From: Mesobacillus foraminis
Lineage (GTDB): Bacteria > Bacillota > Bacilli > Bacillales > Cytobacillaceae
Direction: 5' to 3'
DNA length: 64,000 nucleotides
Assembly (NCBI RefSeq): GCF_004340465.1
Contig: NZ_SLVV01000004.1
Span: forward strand, 124,001-188,000
In this document: piece after piece, positions 36,637 through 46,582 of the stretch
Layout of the letters: every line of letters begins with the position of its first letter
Numbering within the stretch: position 1 is the first letter of the stretch
Position numbers and translations under genes: made by a program
The notes under the pieces: generated by a model
Database searches by the model: none
Seen by the model: the letters and a program-made list of their open reading frames with translations, nothing else
Told to the model about the DNA's origin: nothing

Positions 36637-37998
36637 ATGGAAACAGATAAAAGCCAATCATCGGCTAAAACCACCCCCTCTCTTTTTCGAACGATATGGA
36701 GGTGGCATTTTTATGCAGGGATTATCATAGCTCCATTCCTGGTGATCCTGTCGGTTACTGGAGGAGTGTATTTATTCAAGCCCCAGATTGAACAGGTACT
36801 TTACAAGGACTTTTACCAAGTGCATCCCGACGGGGAAAAAACGTTGGCTTCCCGGCAGTTTGAGGAAGTAAAGAAGCTCTATCCAGAAGGGGTCCTAACA
36901 ACCTACCGTCCAGGTGAAAAGGCTGATCGTTCCAGTGAGGTAGGGATAAGCCTAAATGGAAAGTCTCTAACTATCTTTATTGATCCGTATACAGCAAAGT
37001 TCATAGGCGAGCTAAATAATGATGATAGGATCATGGATAAAATTGAAGAATTTCACGGGGAACTCATGGCAGGCACTCCGGGAGACAGAATTGTTGAATT
37101 AGTGGCTTGCTGGGCGGTTGTCCTGATTATCACCGGACTTTATCTTTGGTTTCCAAAGAAGGCCCAGTCGCTTTCTGGTTTGCTCGTACCCAGGTTTAAT
37201 AAAGGCAAAAGGACTTTCTATAGAGATCTTCATGCGGTACCGGCCTTCTGGATTGCTGCGGGTATGTTCTTCCTGATCATGACAGGCTTGCCATGGTCCG
37301 GCCTTTGGGGAACCCAATTTCAAACGCTGGCAACCAATTCAGGGTCCGGTTATCCCCCCTCTGTCTGGGTTGGGGATGCCCCGGTTTCCGGCTTAAAAAC
37401 AAAAGAAATTGGTGATGTACCCTGGGCAGCAGAGAATTTGGATGTACCGGAATCGAAAATTGAAGGATTTATCACACTTCCCATTGATCATGTGGTTGAA
37501 GTAGCGAATCGGGAAGACATTCATCCTTCCTATACAGTTATAATTCCTCAGGATGAGAAAGGTGTCTATACATTATCTGCCTTCCCTCCAAGAGCGCAGG
37601 ATGAAGCGACCATTCACATTGACCAATACACTGGCGCTGTTCTGGCGGATTACCGGTATGACAACTATGGAACTCTAGGGAAAATAGTTGCCTGGGGGAT
37701 TACACTTCATAAAGGAACACAATTTGGGTTCCCTAACCAAATCATCAGCCTGGTCATTTGCATTGGCATTGTATTTGTTTCGTTGAGCGGTTTCTATTTA
37801 TGGATTAGACGAAAACCGAAGGGTGAACTTGGTGCGCCCCGGGCTCCAAGAATTCTAAAAAAGAAATTCTTTTTACTACTGATCATTATATTGGGAATCT
37901 TATTTCCGCTAGTGGGCTTATCCCTCATTGGGGTTTGGCTCCTGGATTTGATGATTATTCAAAAAATACCTGCAGTCAAAAAATTTATGAATGCTTAG
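36637..37998 (+). CDS. PepSY-domain transmembrane protein
   Basis: 453 residues from the ATG at 36637 with AAGGAG 7 bases upstream. Layout: first span (WHFYAGIIIAPFLVILSVTGGVYLF), an extracellular PepSY domain (about 55-150), spans at about 155-175 and 205-225, a second PepSY-like region (260-350), then two or three C-terminal spans. This is the PepSY_TM family, linked to metal or siderophore reduction and uptake. The Zur box upstream points to zinc. It overlaps into the lipoprotein gene region. Confidence 0.85.
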   Translation: METDKSQSSAKTTPSLFRTIWRWHFYAGIIIAPFLVILSVTGGVYLFKPQIEQVLYKDFYQVHPDGEKTLASRQFEEVKKLYPEGVLTTYRPGEKADRSSEVGISLNGKSLTIFIDPYTAKFIGELNNDDRIMDKIEEFHGELMAGTPGDRIVELVACWAVVLIITGLYLWFPKKAQSLSGLLVPRFNKGKRTFYRDLHAVPAFWIAAGMFFLIMTGLPWSGLWGTQFQTLATNSGSGYPPSVWVGDAPVSGLKTKEIGDVPWAAENLDVPESKIEGFITLPIDHVVEVANREDIHPSYTVIIPQDEKGVYTLSAFPPRAQDEATIHIDQYTGAVLADYRYDNYGTLGKIVAWGITLHKGTQFGFPNQIISLVICIGIVFVSLSGFYLWIRRKPKGELGAPRAPRILKKKFFLLLIIILGILFPLVGLSLIGVWLLDLMIIQKIPAVKKFMNA

Positions 37999-38011
37999 GA
38001 AGTTAATTGCC

Positions 38012-38470
38012 ATGAAGAAACTAATCTATTTGCCATTTATACTCTTGTTACTCAGTGCCTGCGTCCAGTTAAAGGATACAGCTGCAACCCTATATGAAAA
38101 AGAAAACCCTATAGAAATCAGGATTGAACTACCTGACTCCATTTCAAAAAGGAAACAGATAAAAATAACAGCGGTGCTGACACAGGATCAAACAACCATT
38201 GAAAAGTTCGTGCACTTTCAAATTTGGAAATCAGATGATTCTGTAAATTATGGGATGGAAGAGGCCATAAATGAAGGAATGGGAAGATACAGTATTTCAA
38301 AACAATTTGACACAGACGGACTTTATTATATAAAAGTTCATGCCGGCAGCAATGATTCAATCATCATGCCACAATATCGGATTGTTGTGGGAGATCTAAC
38401 AGAACAGGATTTGAAGATCCTGCAAGAAGGACAGAACAGGCAAAATTCCATGCACGAACATCACCACTGA
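38012..38470 (+). CDS. Lipoprotein with YtkA/FixH-like domain and His-rich tail
   Basis: 152 residues from the ATG at 38012 with AGGAAG 9 bases upstream. The lipoprotein signal is MKKLIYLPFILLLLSACVQ. A beta-sandwich YtkA-like domain (about 30-130) is followed by a tail ending MHEHHH. The His cluster could bind zinc or copper. It begins 13 bases after the PepSY stop and shares its Zur-preceded promoter. Confidence 0.8.
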   Translation: MKKLIYLPFILLLLSACVQLKDTAATLYEKENPIEIRIELPDSISKRKQIKITAVLTQDQTTIEKFVHFQIWKSDDSVNYGMEEAINEGMGRYSISKQFDTDGLYYIKVHAGSNDSIIMPQYRIVVGDLTEQDLKILQEGQNRQNSMHEHHH

Positions 38471-38502
38471 GCTTAAGTTGATATGCAAAGGTGAATGAAA
38501 GT

Positions 38503-38535
38503 AAAGGGGCGTATCGTAACGCCCCTTTATTTTTT
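38503..38535. terminator. Bidirectional terminator
   Basis: AAAGGGGCGT pairs with ACGCCCCTTT, followed by ATTTTTTG on the plus strand. It overlaps the cbiA stop codon and serves both convergent genes. Confidence 0.85.
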
Positions 38536-39933
38536 GGAGATTTTATTTTGCAGACTTTCATTTAAACTCTTTTTATAAGTCCGACACTCTTTTATCCAGT
38601 TTTTGACCATCCCGGGGCAAGAACCAAAATGAAAATGAGTGTATCCAGCCACCAAATTGCCCTTCAGATACCCTTCTTTCTGGATGCCGCGCATTCCTTT
38701 TGATTCGTATGCTGGATGAAACGATCCATTGGGATGGAACGTAGAATAATGAAATTCATGACCTCTCGCTTTCAGGTTTCCCGAAAAAAGAAAATTTCCG
38801 CTTTCACCGGTTACTTCCCGGTAACCTAAAGCTGCCAGCTTCGTTTGCATTTTAACCACTCCCGGAATGATCCCTACCATACTAAAGCTTTCTTTACTGG
38901 TTGTTTCAATTGCATCATTTAAAAACATAAATCCCCCGCATTCCGCAAGTGTGGGAAGACCGCGGTTAATACCCGTTCGAATTGAATTCTTTACACCTTC
39001 CTGTGCAGACAGTTCTCTTGCAAACTCCTCAGGAAAGCCGCCGCCTATATAGAGCCCATCTGCATAATCTGGCAAAACCTCCCCTTTCAACGGAGAAAAC
39101 TCCACAATTTCGGCACCGTACTCTTTAAGCATTTCAAGGTTTTCTTCATAATAGAAATTAAAAGCAGCATCTCTGGCCACTGCAATACAGACATTCGATT
39201 CCTCAGGAACCGGCAGAAGAGGCGGTTCAAGGCTGGCATCCAAATCAGGAGCCTCCGCCAATTGATACAGACGGTCTACGTCTATTGAATTAAGCACCAT
39301 TTTTCCAAGTTCATCAAAAAATGAATCCAGCTCCCCACGTTCCACAGAAGGAATAAGGCCCAAATGTCTTTCCGGTATTGAAATGTTATCATTCCTGGAA
39401 AGATACCCAACAACAGGTATTCCGCACTCCTGTTCAACTGCCTTTTTTATTAAGGTAAAATGGCCTTCACTGCCAACCTGGTTCGCAATCACGCCGACGA
39501 TATTTGTTTCCTCCCAAAAAGTTTGAAAACCTTTGACAATTGCCGCTGCGCTTCTTGCCATGCTGGAACAGTCTACCACTAGCACCACCGGAGACTTGGT
39601 AAGCACACTAATTTCCGCAGTAGTCCCTTCATTTGTGGCAGGGTCCTTTCCATCAAATAATCCCATAACGCCTTCGATGATTGAAATGTCTGCCCCTTCG
39701 CTGTTTTTCGCCGCAATATCACTAACCATTTCACGAGGTAACATCCAGCTGTCAAGACTTCTGGAAACACGTCCTGTTACGGCTGTATGGTACGTAGGAT
39801 CAATATAATCAGGGCCGCATTTAAACCCCTGGACACAAAAACCTTTCCTTTTTAAAGCTGCCATCAGGCCGATGGTCAGTGTTGTCTTCCCGACTCCACT
39901 GCCTGTTCCGGCAATTACAAGCCTCCGTTGCAT
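38527..39933 (-). CDS. cbiA: Cobyrinate a,c-diamide synthase
   Basis: 468 residues. The N-terminal dethiobiotin-synthetase-like ATPase has GTGSGVGKTTLT (about 9-20) and KCGPDYIDP. The C-terminal glutamine amidotransferase domain has LAECGGFMFL (nucleophile Cys about 338) and a late HEFHYS histidine. It amidates cobyrinic acid in the anaerobic B12 route. No other cob/cbi gene lies in the window, so it is isolated here. Confidence 0.93.
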   Translation of the reverse strand: MQRRLVIAGTGSGVGKTTLTIGLMAALKRKGFCVQGFKCGPDYIDPTYHTAVTGRVSRSLDSWMLPREMVSDIAAKNSEGADISIIEGVMGLFDGKDPATNEGTTAEISVLTKSPVVLVVDCSSMARSAAAIVKGFQTFWEETNIVGVIANQVGSEGHFTLIKKAVEQECGIPVVGYLSRNDNISIPERHLGLIPSVERGELDSFFDELGKMVLNSIDVDRLYQLAEAPDLDASLEPPLLPVPEESNVCIAVARDAAFNFYYEENLEMLKEYGAEIVEFSPLKGEVLPDYADGLYIGGGFPEEFARELSAQEGVKNSIRTGINRGLPTLAECGGFMFLNDAIETTSKESFSMVGIIPGVVKMQTKLAALGYREVTGESGNFLFSGNLKARGHEFHYSTFHPNGSFHPAYESKGMRGIQKEGYLKGNLVAGYTHFHFGSCPGMVKNWIKECRTYKKSLNESLQNKISKK

Positions 39934-40237
39934 CTCATTTCTCCCTTCAATATGAATGACCTTTGTACTCTCTTAAACTATTAGCTCCTATATTAGCTGA
40001 AGGATAATGACTTTACAATTAAGATCTTACTTGATAATTGGTTAAGGGAACCATTTATCATGCCCATCTATAAAAAATGTGCACAACGAAAAAATCGCTT
40101 AAGCGGAGGATTTATACGGACCATATTTCAATCAGGAACCAGAGTTTCTGCAGTAGTTATTAATAGAATTCACCTGTTAAGACAATAATAAAATAATTAA
40201 TCTTACGTAATAGCTGTAAAGGCAGGAGTGAATTTCT
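39934..40237. other. Intergenic region between divergent cbiA and NhaC genes
   Basis: 304 bases. No cobalamin riboswitch hallmark (GCCACTG box) or ORF was seen. It contains the small palindrome CGCTTAAGCG near 40092 and should hold both promoters. Confidence 0.45.
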
Positions 40238-41662
40238 TTGGAACATGCATGGCTATCTTTAATGCCTTTTATCATCGTTATTTCAATGTCAATCTGGCTG
40301 AAGAATATTTTGCCCGGACTTGTTGTAGGACTGTTGGTTGGCTCCTTTATTGTAAAGCCTGATCTAATGGACGGCCCATTCCAATCAGTATCCTATATCG
40401 TTGCAACATTATCAGATGAAACCAATATAAAAATTATCGCTTTTCTTTATATTTTTGGCGGCCTGGTTGGGATGATGAATATCTCAGGAGGAATCAAGGG
40501 ATTTTCTGAATGGGTTGGTACAAAGATCAAGACAGAACGGGGATTGCTGATTCTTATCTGGCTGACTCTCCCTTTTACCTTTATGATGCCAATGTTCCGA
40601 ATTATGATGATTGGGCCTGTGGTCAAGACCCTCATAAAAAAATTACAATTGCCAAAACAAAAGGTCGGACTGACAATGGATATTTCCACAGAATCCGTTA
40701 TTGTTCTATTGCCAGTTGCCACAGCATTTGTGGGGTTTATGGTTTCCTTGGTAGAGGGAGGCATTCGGGAGTTACAGCTGGACATATCTCCCTATCAGGT
40801 ATTCTTGCTTAGCATTTTGTTTAATTTTTTTGCCATTGTCATGCTGGTGATAGGGATCATTCAAACGTTTTGGCATTCTGCCAGCAAAACTAAGGACAGC
40901 AATCAGGCACAAGATCATTCAGAGGATCAGGAACATGAATTTCATCGGGCTGGAATTAAAAAAGAGTTATCCTTAGTGAAAGCCCAGCCCTGGAATCTTA
41001 TTGTCCCTGTTATCTTGTTATTAGGGTCCTCCCTATTCTTGTTATGGAAAGATGGAATAGACAAAGGTGCGCAGACAATCTTTGAAGCTTTTTCTGAAGC
41101 GGACGCCACCTTCGTCATGCTGTTAGCTGTATTCATCACCATTGTATTATCTTTTGTTCTTTACATATTCAGGCGGCAGCATATGAATGAAATTCTATAT
41201 CATTTCTACGATGGCGGAAACCAGATGATGGAGGCAATAAGCCTTCTTATCTTGATTTGGGCATTAACACTTTCTGCAGAAGATCTGGGGTTCTCTACAT
41301 TTATCAGTTCGACACTGGGATCTTTCCTGCCCGCTGTACTAACCCCCGCAACCATATTCCTGCTTGGTTCGGTCGTCGGTTACTTTATAGGTTCATCGTG
41401 GGGGACTTGGGGATTATTTATGCCATTAGGAATGACTTTGGCTGTTTCCACCGGTGCATCGATTCCTTTAACAGTTGGTGCAGTTTTTGCAGCCGGGGCC
41501 TTTGGAGCATTGACTTCCCCATTGGGGGACACAACCATTACAACTGCATCCATCCTTGATTTGCATATTGTGGATTACGCACGATATAAATTGAAAATCT
41601 CCGTTATCGGTGCTTCTATATCCCTCATCCTTTATTTTGCAGCTGCCTTCTTTATCACGTAA
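40238..41662 (+). CDS. NhaC-family Na+/H+ antiporter-like protein
   Basis: 474 residues with about eleven to twelve spans, initiated at TTG with AGGAG 9 bases upstream. Hallmarks of the NhaC/ArsB-like fold are visible: DISTESVIVLLPVATAFVGFM, GSSWGTWGLFMPLGM and GAFGALTSPLGDTTITTASI. A charged loop rich in Asp, Glu and His lies near residues 218-235. It may exchange Na+ for H+ or, as with MleN/ArcD relatives, organic anions. No neighbour clarifies the substrate. Confidence 0.88.
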   Translation: MEHAWLSLMPFIIVISMSIWLKNILPGLVVGLLVGSFIVKPDLMDGPFQSVSYIVATLSDETNIKIIAFLYIFGGLVGMMNISGGIKGFSEWVGTKIKTERGLLILIWLTLPFTFMMPMFRIMMIGPVVKTLIKKLQLPKQKVGLTMDISTESVIVLLPVATAFVGFMVSLVEGGIRELQLDISPYQVFLLSILFNFFAIVMLVIGIIQTFWHSASKTKDSNQAQDHSEDQEHEFHRAGIKKELSLVKAQPWNLIVPVILLLGSSLFLLWKDGIDKGAQTIFEAFSEADATFVMLLAVFITIVLSFVLYIFRRQHMNEILYHFYDGGNQMMEAISLLILIWALTLSAEDLGFSTFISSTLGSFLPAVLTPATIFLLGSVVGYFIGSSWGTWGLFMPLGMTLAVSTGASIPLTVGAVFAAGAFGALTSPLGDTTITTASILDLHIVDYARYKLKISVIGASISLILYFAAAFFIT

Positions 41663-41853
41663 ATAGGTTGCATATGACTGCATTTTTTGAATATAAATAA
41701 GGAACAAAACTTGCTCGCTAGAAAAATTGCGGGCTCTTACAGCATGACTTACTTTTTTTCTTTTAGTGATGATATAGGTTTATGTAGAAATGTGTCGGAA
41801 ATTTGAATTTTCTTATAATAAGGGTATCAGAAATCACATGGTATACTGATAAC

Positions 41854-41867
41854 TGTAAGCGTTTCCA
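41854..41867 (+). promoter_or_regulatory. Possible cre (CcpA) site upstream of yppF
   Basis: TGTAAGCGTTTCCA matches the cre consensus TGWAANCGNTNWCA at all but one position. It lies 31 bases before the yppF start. A GGGTAT at 41822-41827 with TTTGAA 14 bases upstream could be a sigma-B promoter. Confidence 0.45.
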
Positions 41868-41898
41868 TAGTTGATTAACCTTGAAATGGAGGAATTAT

Positions 41899-42129
41899 AT
41901 GTTATTTGAAGAATTAATTCATCGTTTTCAGCTAGAGAAAAACCAGCCGCCAAGCCATGCAAATGAACTCTTGGATTTTATTCAAAAAAGCTATATTCAA
42001 CGCGAACTGTCCATTGTTGAATACAAAAAGCTTTATTCAGAACTGAATAACCGGAATGCAGAAAAACCGCAATCTTATATGTTTAATTTAAATCATGCAA
42101 ACTTACAGAAAATTAATATTCCAGGTTAA
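41899..42129 (+). CDS. yppF: YppF-like small protein
   Basis: 76 residues from the ATG at 41899 with TGGAGGAATTAT upstream; an in-frame TTG at 41881 precedes the Shine-Dalgarno. Helical throughout, with LIHRFQLEKNQPP and IVEYKKLYSELNNRNAEKP, as in Bacillus YppF. Function unknown. Monocistronic. Confidence 0.8.
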   Translation: MLFEELIHRFQLEKNQPPSHANELLDFIQKSYIQRELSIVEYKKLYSELNNRNAEKPQSYMFNLNHANLQKINIPG

Positions 42130-42208
42130 GGGACATGCTGGTCTCCCTTAAAATTAACGTTTAACTATTGTCAGAAGGAGTTCTCAGGCTGTGTTTGGGG
42201 CTCCTTCT
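42126..42208 (+). terminator. Two consecutive terminator hairpins after yppF
   Basis: TTAAGGGA/TCCCTTAA (42126-42151) and AGAAGGAG/CTCCTTCT (42173-42208), the second followed by TTTTATTT. Confidence 0.75.
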
Positions 42209-42355
42209 TTTATTTGCGTTAAGATGTAAGGTTAATCGTACCTCTTTTATATCTCGAGGGCATATTCATATCCCTTTGTGTTTGAGGCAACAACGGACTC
42301 GCACCTTGAAAACACTGGAAAGAAAAAGTAGAGTATGGAACTAAAGCACAAAGGC

Positions 42356-42384
42356 AAGAGGACCCTTCCAAAGGATCCTCTTTC
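42356..42384 (-). terminator. Terminator of the phosphodiesterase gene
   Basis: AAGAGGA pairs with TCCTCTT, just past the minus-strand stop at 42405. The reverse reading has no strong U-run, so efficiency is uncertain. Confidence 0.55.
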
Positions 42385-42404
42385 TGAAATCAGTTTATTA
42401 TCGG

Positions 42405-44369
42405 TTATCTCTTTTCTGTTAATTCCTTGATCTTTTCGCCTTCTACAAAATCGGGTGTTTCCAGGCCAAGAATATCATAAATGGTTGGTGCAATATCTAG
42501 ATTGGAGATCGGCTGGATCTGTTCCCCCTCTGGAAATTCCGGTCCCATTGCGATAAAAACAGCTTTTAATTTTTCACGGTCCGGGTTTCCTCCGTGAGTT
42601 CCCAGTTCTACTGCAGGTTTGACAGTCTCAGACATCCCATTTCCCATGATATATCCGGGAGCAGCCATTAACAAAATGTCACCTATATTGTGATCCTTCC
42701 TGATAGCTGTTCCTTCTTTCGGGATGGGCTTTACCATTTCATAAGGATGTACTCGCAAATTCAGGATATGGCTGTAAAGATCCGTTGCGCTCTCTTTGAA
42801 TGCATTTAGTGATAATCCCTCATTCCGAATGCTGCTCCATAGTTCACCTAGATGATGAGAGATTAACGGCCCATTGACATTCCTGGTGACTTCTATATCT
42901 TTGAAAACATTCATAATTTCATCCCGAACCTGCTGGTAGTCCCCTTTAGGAACAATTCCGCCCTTTTCCCTTGACTCAAGGTTAATGTAAATATGAGCCG
43001 CTGAACCACTGGGAATGGCAATCGCCTTGGTCTTATTTAACAGCACTTTGCCTTTTTCATCTGTTACAAGCAAACCATGATCTTTTAAAATTTTATTAGG
43101 TTCTAGCGTTGAATGTGCAGGCTCCATTCCATGATCGGAAACAATAAACAAAGTATCGTTCTTATCCATGGCATGGATCGTTTTGCCTACAACATCATCT
43201 GCCGCTTGATAGGCCCATTCAATATATTTTTGATACTTTTTAGACTTTTCCGCGGTGTATCCAGGCTGTCTTGGATCTGATAATAAATACAGGTGTTCCT
43301 GATGATCGATTTGCGGAGCATAAAACATCAATAGGTCAGGCTGATATTCCTCCTTAATAAACAGGGATACATCTGTTACCCAGTGTACAAATCGTTCAGA
43401 AATCTCTTCATATTCCTTTCTGGAAATCCACCCTTTTTCCAGAGCTCTATCATCATCCTGAGGGGGAAAAACTCCAAATCTCTCCCTAATATTTTCCCGG
43501 AAGCCCTCGGGACCATCAATTTGACCTGAGGTAACCCCGGATCGGTACATGTTCACTTTCTCTTCTAATCGAGGGTCTTTTGGAGCAAATCTGAACCATG
43601 TTCCAGCGGCCTGGTTCCCTTTTATCGTAAAAGTGAGAGAACCCCATTTCCCTTTTTTTGTTTTTTTGCTCACTTTATGTATCTCTTTCCTTTCAGACAC
43701 AATAAATTGATCATAATTCACCTTTTCATCGTCTGTTGAATCCACAGCCAGAACATAAAAGGTATGATGTTTTTGATTTTTTATTTGAATATCGAAATAC
43801 GACTCCTTTAAAGGACTGTAGGTCCTTGGGGCGTTTTTCCATTCAGATGCCTTTCTGAATTTAAGTGTTTCTCCACTGCTTGGAGACCAAGTATCTCCGT
43901 AATAAATCGTATAGTCCCCCTGTTTGCCCGTGGTTGGATTGGCTCCTGCAAAGGCAACGGTAGCGGTCGTTTTACCTTGTTTTCTAGCTTCCACCCATAA
44001 GGGGTCCACTTCGAGTTCACTTGAAAATGCATTTTCTTTATTAGTCAGTGCTGCGTTCGGTTCTTTCCAAGCATTGCTTACGATGGATGTTTTCAAGGGA
44101 GTCGCCCCTGTAGCTATAGCAGCATGTGATGGGGCTGTAAGAGATGGACTAATCGTTTTTGCATATTTTGCCATCGAACCCTCATCCGTCATTTTTTTTA
44201 TGTTAGGCAGTTTTCCTTCTTTTACATACTTCCTTGTCAAATCGTTTCTCATCCCATCAAACGAAATGAGGATGACTTGCTCCTTGTCTTCTGCAAGGAC
44301 CCCCTTTTCTTGCATTCCTGTCGTACATAAAATAATTAGACTTAGTATAGTGAATATTCTTGTTGTCAT
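42405..44369 (-). CDS. Secreted type I phosphodiesterase / nucleotide pyrophosphatase-like phosphatase
   Basis: 654 residues with an N-terminal signal peptide (cleavage near residue 26). Alkaline-phosphatase superfamily metal and catalytic residues: Asp38 in ISFDGMRND, likely nucleophile Thr78 in SLTAPSHAAIATG, IDHQEH, VSDHGMEP and GTHGG. An insertion of about 200 residues follows the nucleophile. The likely activity is hydrolysis of phosphodiester or phosphate esters outside the cell. No Pho box was identified. Confidence 0.88.
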   Translation of the reverse strand: MTTRIFTILSLIILCTTGMQEKGVLAEDKEQVILISFDGMRNDLTRKYVKEGKLPNIKKMTDEGSMAKYAKTISPSLTAPSHAAIATGATPLKTSIVSNAWKEPNAALTNKENAFSSELEVDPLWVEARKQGKTTATVAFAGANPTTGKQGDYTIYYGDTWSPSSGETLKFRKASEWKNAPRTYSPLKESYFDIQIKNQKHHTFYVLAVDSTDDEKVNYDQFIVSERKEIHKVSKKTKKGKWGSLTFTIKGNQAAGTWFRFAPKDPRLEEKVNMYRSGVTSGQIDGPEGFRENIRERFGVFPPQDDDRALEKGWISRKEYEEISERFVHWVTDVSLFIKEEYQPDLLMFYAPQIDHQEHLYLLSDPRQPGYTAEKSKKYQKYIEWAYQAADDVVGKTIHAMDKNDTLFIVSDHGMEPAHSTLEPNKILKDHGLLVTDEKGKVLLNKTKAIAIPSGSAAHIYINLESREKGGIVPKGDYQQVRDEIMNVFKDIEVTRNVNGPLISHHLGELWSSIRNEGLSLNAFKESATDLYSHILNLRVHPYEMVKPIPKEGTAIRKDHNIGDILLMAAPGYIMGNGMSETVKPAVELGTHGGNPDREKLKAVFIAMGPEFPEGEQIQPISNLDIAPTIYDILGLETPDFVEGEKIKELTEKR

Positions 44370-44459
44370 AAGCGCTCCCCTATCAATGTTGTACCTAGTG
44401 TTTTACCTGTTTTAAAAGTTTCTAAACCTTGGAAGTACTTTTCGGCCGGATATAAAAGC

Positions 44460-44488
44460 AAAAAAAGATCAGCCTGAAAAGCTGATCT
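44460..44488 (-). terminator. Intrinsic terminator after the first aldo-keto reductase gene
   Basis: AGATCAGC pairs with GCTGATCT with a seven-base loop, followed on the minus strand by TTTTTT. Confidence 0.85.
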
Positions 44489-44568
44489 CTTGGTAGGAAC
44501 GGTGTTCTTTTACCTGCAAAGGGAAGTTCATATTAATGATAATAAAAAGCTGATCACATATTTTCAAA

Positions 44569-45549
44569 CTAAGCAAAGCCTAGGACTGGATGCGGTACAT
44601 AAGGTTCTTCCAGGAAAGAAACCTCTTCCAATGACAATGTAATTCCTAAAGCAGCTACTGCATCCTCCAAATGAGAGATTTTGGTCGCTCCAATGATCGG
44701 TGCCGTAACCGGTTTTTTTTGGAGTACCCAGGCAAGCGCAATTTGTGCTCGAGGAACACTTCGTTCCTTGGCCAATTGTGCTACCCTCTCAACGACAGCC
44801 TGATCTGCTTCTGCTGTGGCTGAATAGAGTTGTTTGCCAAATTCGTCCAATTCGGATCGAGCTGTGGTTGCTTCCCAATCCCTTGTCAGCTTTCCTCTTG
44901 CCAATGGACTCCAAGGGATCACCCCAACATTTTCTTCCCTGCAAAGCGGAAGCATTTCCCTTTCCTCTTCACGATAAAGAAGGTTTAAGTGGTTTTGCAT
45001 GGAGATAAAACGTGTCCAGCCATTTTTTTCGGCAATATGCTGCGCCTTAAGGAACTGCCATGCAAACATCGACGAGGCACCGATGTATCTCGCCTTCCCA
45101 GCTTTTACTACATCATGTAATGCTTCCATCGTTTCTTCAATGGGAGTATTGTAATCCCAGCGGTGGATCTGATAAAGATCGACATAATCAGTTCCCAGCC
45201 TTCTAAGGCTGTTGTCTATTTCAGTCATGATCGCTTTGCGGGAAAGACCAGCACCGTTTGGTCCATTGTGCATCCTGCCATGAACTTTTGTTGCAAGCAC
45301 AATTTCATTCCGATTGGCCATTTCTTTTAGAGCACGGCCGACAATTACTTCACTTGTACCTTCGGAATACACATTGGCTGTATCAAAGAAATTAATTCCA
45401 CGATCAAGAGCCTTTTTTATCATTGGGCGGCTTTCTTCTTCGTCAAGCACCCACTTGTGATTTCCTCGTTCAGGAACACCGAAGCTCATACAACCAAGAC
45501 AAAGGCGTGATACCTCCATGCCTGTATTGCCCAATTTTACATAGTCCAT
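44569..45549 (-). CDS. Aldo/keto reductase (YajO-like)
   Basis: 326 residues from the ATG at 45549 with GAGGGTGGACAGGC upstream; an earlier ATG at 45585 has no site. The catalytic tetrad is visible: Asp and Tyr in FFDTANVYSEGTSE, Lys in VLATKVHG and His in LYQIHRWD. NADPH-dependent carbonyl reduction is expected; the substrate is unknown. A related gene follows on the same strand with its own start region. Confidence 0.9.
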   Translation of the reverse strand: MDYVKLGNTGMEVSRLCLGCMSFGVPERGNHKWVLDEEESRPMIKKALDRGINFFDTANVYSEGTSEVIVGRALKEMANRNEIVLATKVHGRMHNGPNGAGLSRKAIMTEIDNSLRRLGTDYVDLYQIHRWDYNTPIEETMEALHDVVKAGKARYIGASSMFAWQFLKAQHIAEKNGWTRFISMQNHLNLLYREEEREMLPLCREENVGVIPWSPLARGKLTRDWEATTARSELDEFGKQLYSATAEADQAVVERVAQLAKERSVPRAQIALAWVLQKKPVTAPIIGATKISHLEDAVAALGITLSLEEVSFLEEPYVPHPVLGFA

Positions 45550-45655
45550 TGCCTGTCCACCCTCTTCCGGATATATTTTTTGCATGATTTGGTTGGTTGA
45601 GTCTTATTGTTGCTTAAGCGAATATTTTCTATATTGTACTTTTGCCCTATTTTCC

Positions 45656-46582
45656 TTACTTGAAAATTTCATCAATTTGTTGAATTTCTTCTATTGTTAG
45701 CTGTACTTCGAGGGTTTTTAAATTATGAAGGACCTGATCAGCTCTCTTGGCACCGGGAATGATCACATCAATGGCTTCACATGTTAAGTACCAGGCAAGA
45801 ACAACGTGGGAAACTTCTGCCCCCTTTGCTTCAGCAATTCCCCGCAATTTTCCAACTTTCCCAAGTGTCTCTTCGAAGAGTTCTCTTTCAAAAAACTTAC
45901 CGCGTTTTTCCGCCAAGTTTGTATTCTTGTTATACTTTCCTGTCAATAACCCTGATGCCAGCGGGAAATAAGGAATAAATGAGATTTGTTGATCTACTGA
46001 ATAAGGAAAGAATTCATTCTCGGCTCCTCTGTTCAATAAATTGTACTCCCCCTGATAGACATCAACATATCCATCCTTATTCGCTTCCTTCAGTTGATCA
46101 ATCGAAAAATTGGATACACCGATGGCCCGAATTTTCCCTTCATCCTTCAGTTGCTTCAGAGCCCCGACAGCTTCATCCTTTGGCGTGTCCTGATCGGGAA
46201 AATGTATGTAGAATAAATCGATATAATCCGTCTGAAGACGCTTTAAGCTTTCCTCCACTGATTGTTTTAAAAATGCCGGCGAGTTGTCCTGCACGATTTC
46301 TTGCCCAACAAATTTATGGGAGGCTTTTGTAGCAATCACAATTTCCGACCGGTTTCCTCTGTCTTTCAAGACTTCACCAATAATTTCCTCGGAGCGTTTC
46401 GGACCGTATATAAAGGCAGTGTCCAAGAAATTGATTCCATTGTCCAATCCTGACTGAACTAATTTTCCCCCTGCCTGTTCATCCAGGTTGGGAAAAAGAT
46501 TATGTCCGCCAACTGCATTGGTACCCAGGCCAATGGGATTAACGTAGAGATCTGTCTTCCCAATTTGGGTTTTGTTCACCAT
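45656..46582 (-). CDS. Aldo/keto reductase (IolS/YhdN-like)
   Basis: 308 residues. Tetrad: [15 protein letters not shown] (Asp, Tyr), VIATKASH (Lys) and LFYIHFPD (His). C-terminal [13 protein letters not shown] binds the NADP phosphate. It lies 106 bases upstream of the other reductase on the same strand; the two share low identity, so they are not a recent duplication. Substrate unknown. Confidence 0.9.
   Translation of the reverse strand: MVNKTQIGKTDLYVNPIGLGTNAVGGHNLFPNLDEQAGGKLVQSGLDNGINFLDTAFIYGPKRSEEIIGEVLKDRGNRSEIVIATKASHKFVGQEIVQDNSPAFLKQSVEESLKRLQTDYIDLFYIHFPDQDTPKDEAVGALKQLKDEGKIRAIGVSNFSIDQLKEANKDGYVDVYQGEYNLLNRGAENEFFPYSVDQQISFIPYFPLASGLLTGKYNKNTNLAEKRGKFFERELFEETLGKVGKLRGIAEAKGAEVSHVVLAWYLTCEAIDVIIPGAKRADQVLHNLKTLEVQLTIEEIQQIDEIFK

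Noticed and set aside
39934-40237. Cobalamin riboswitch before cbiA
   Set aside because: No B12-box sequence on either strand.
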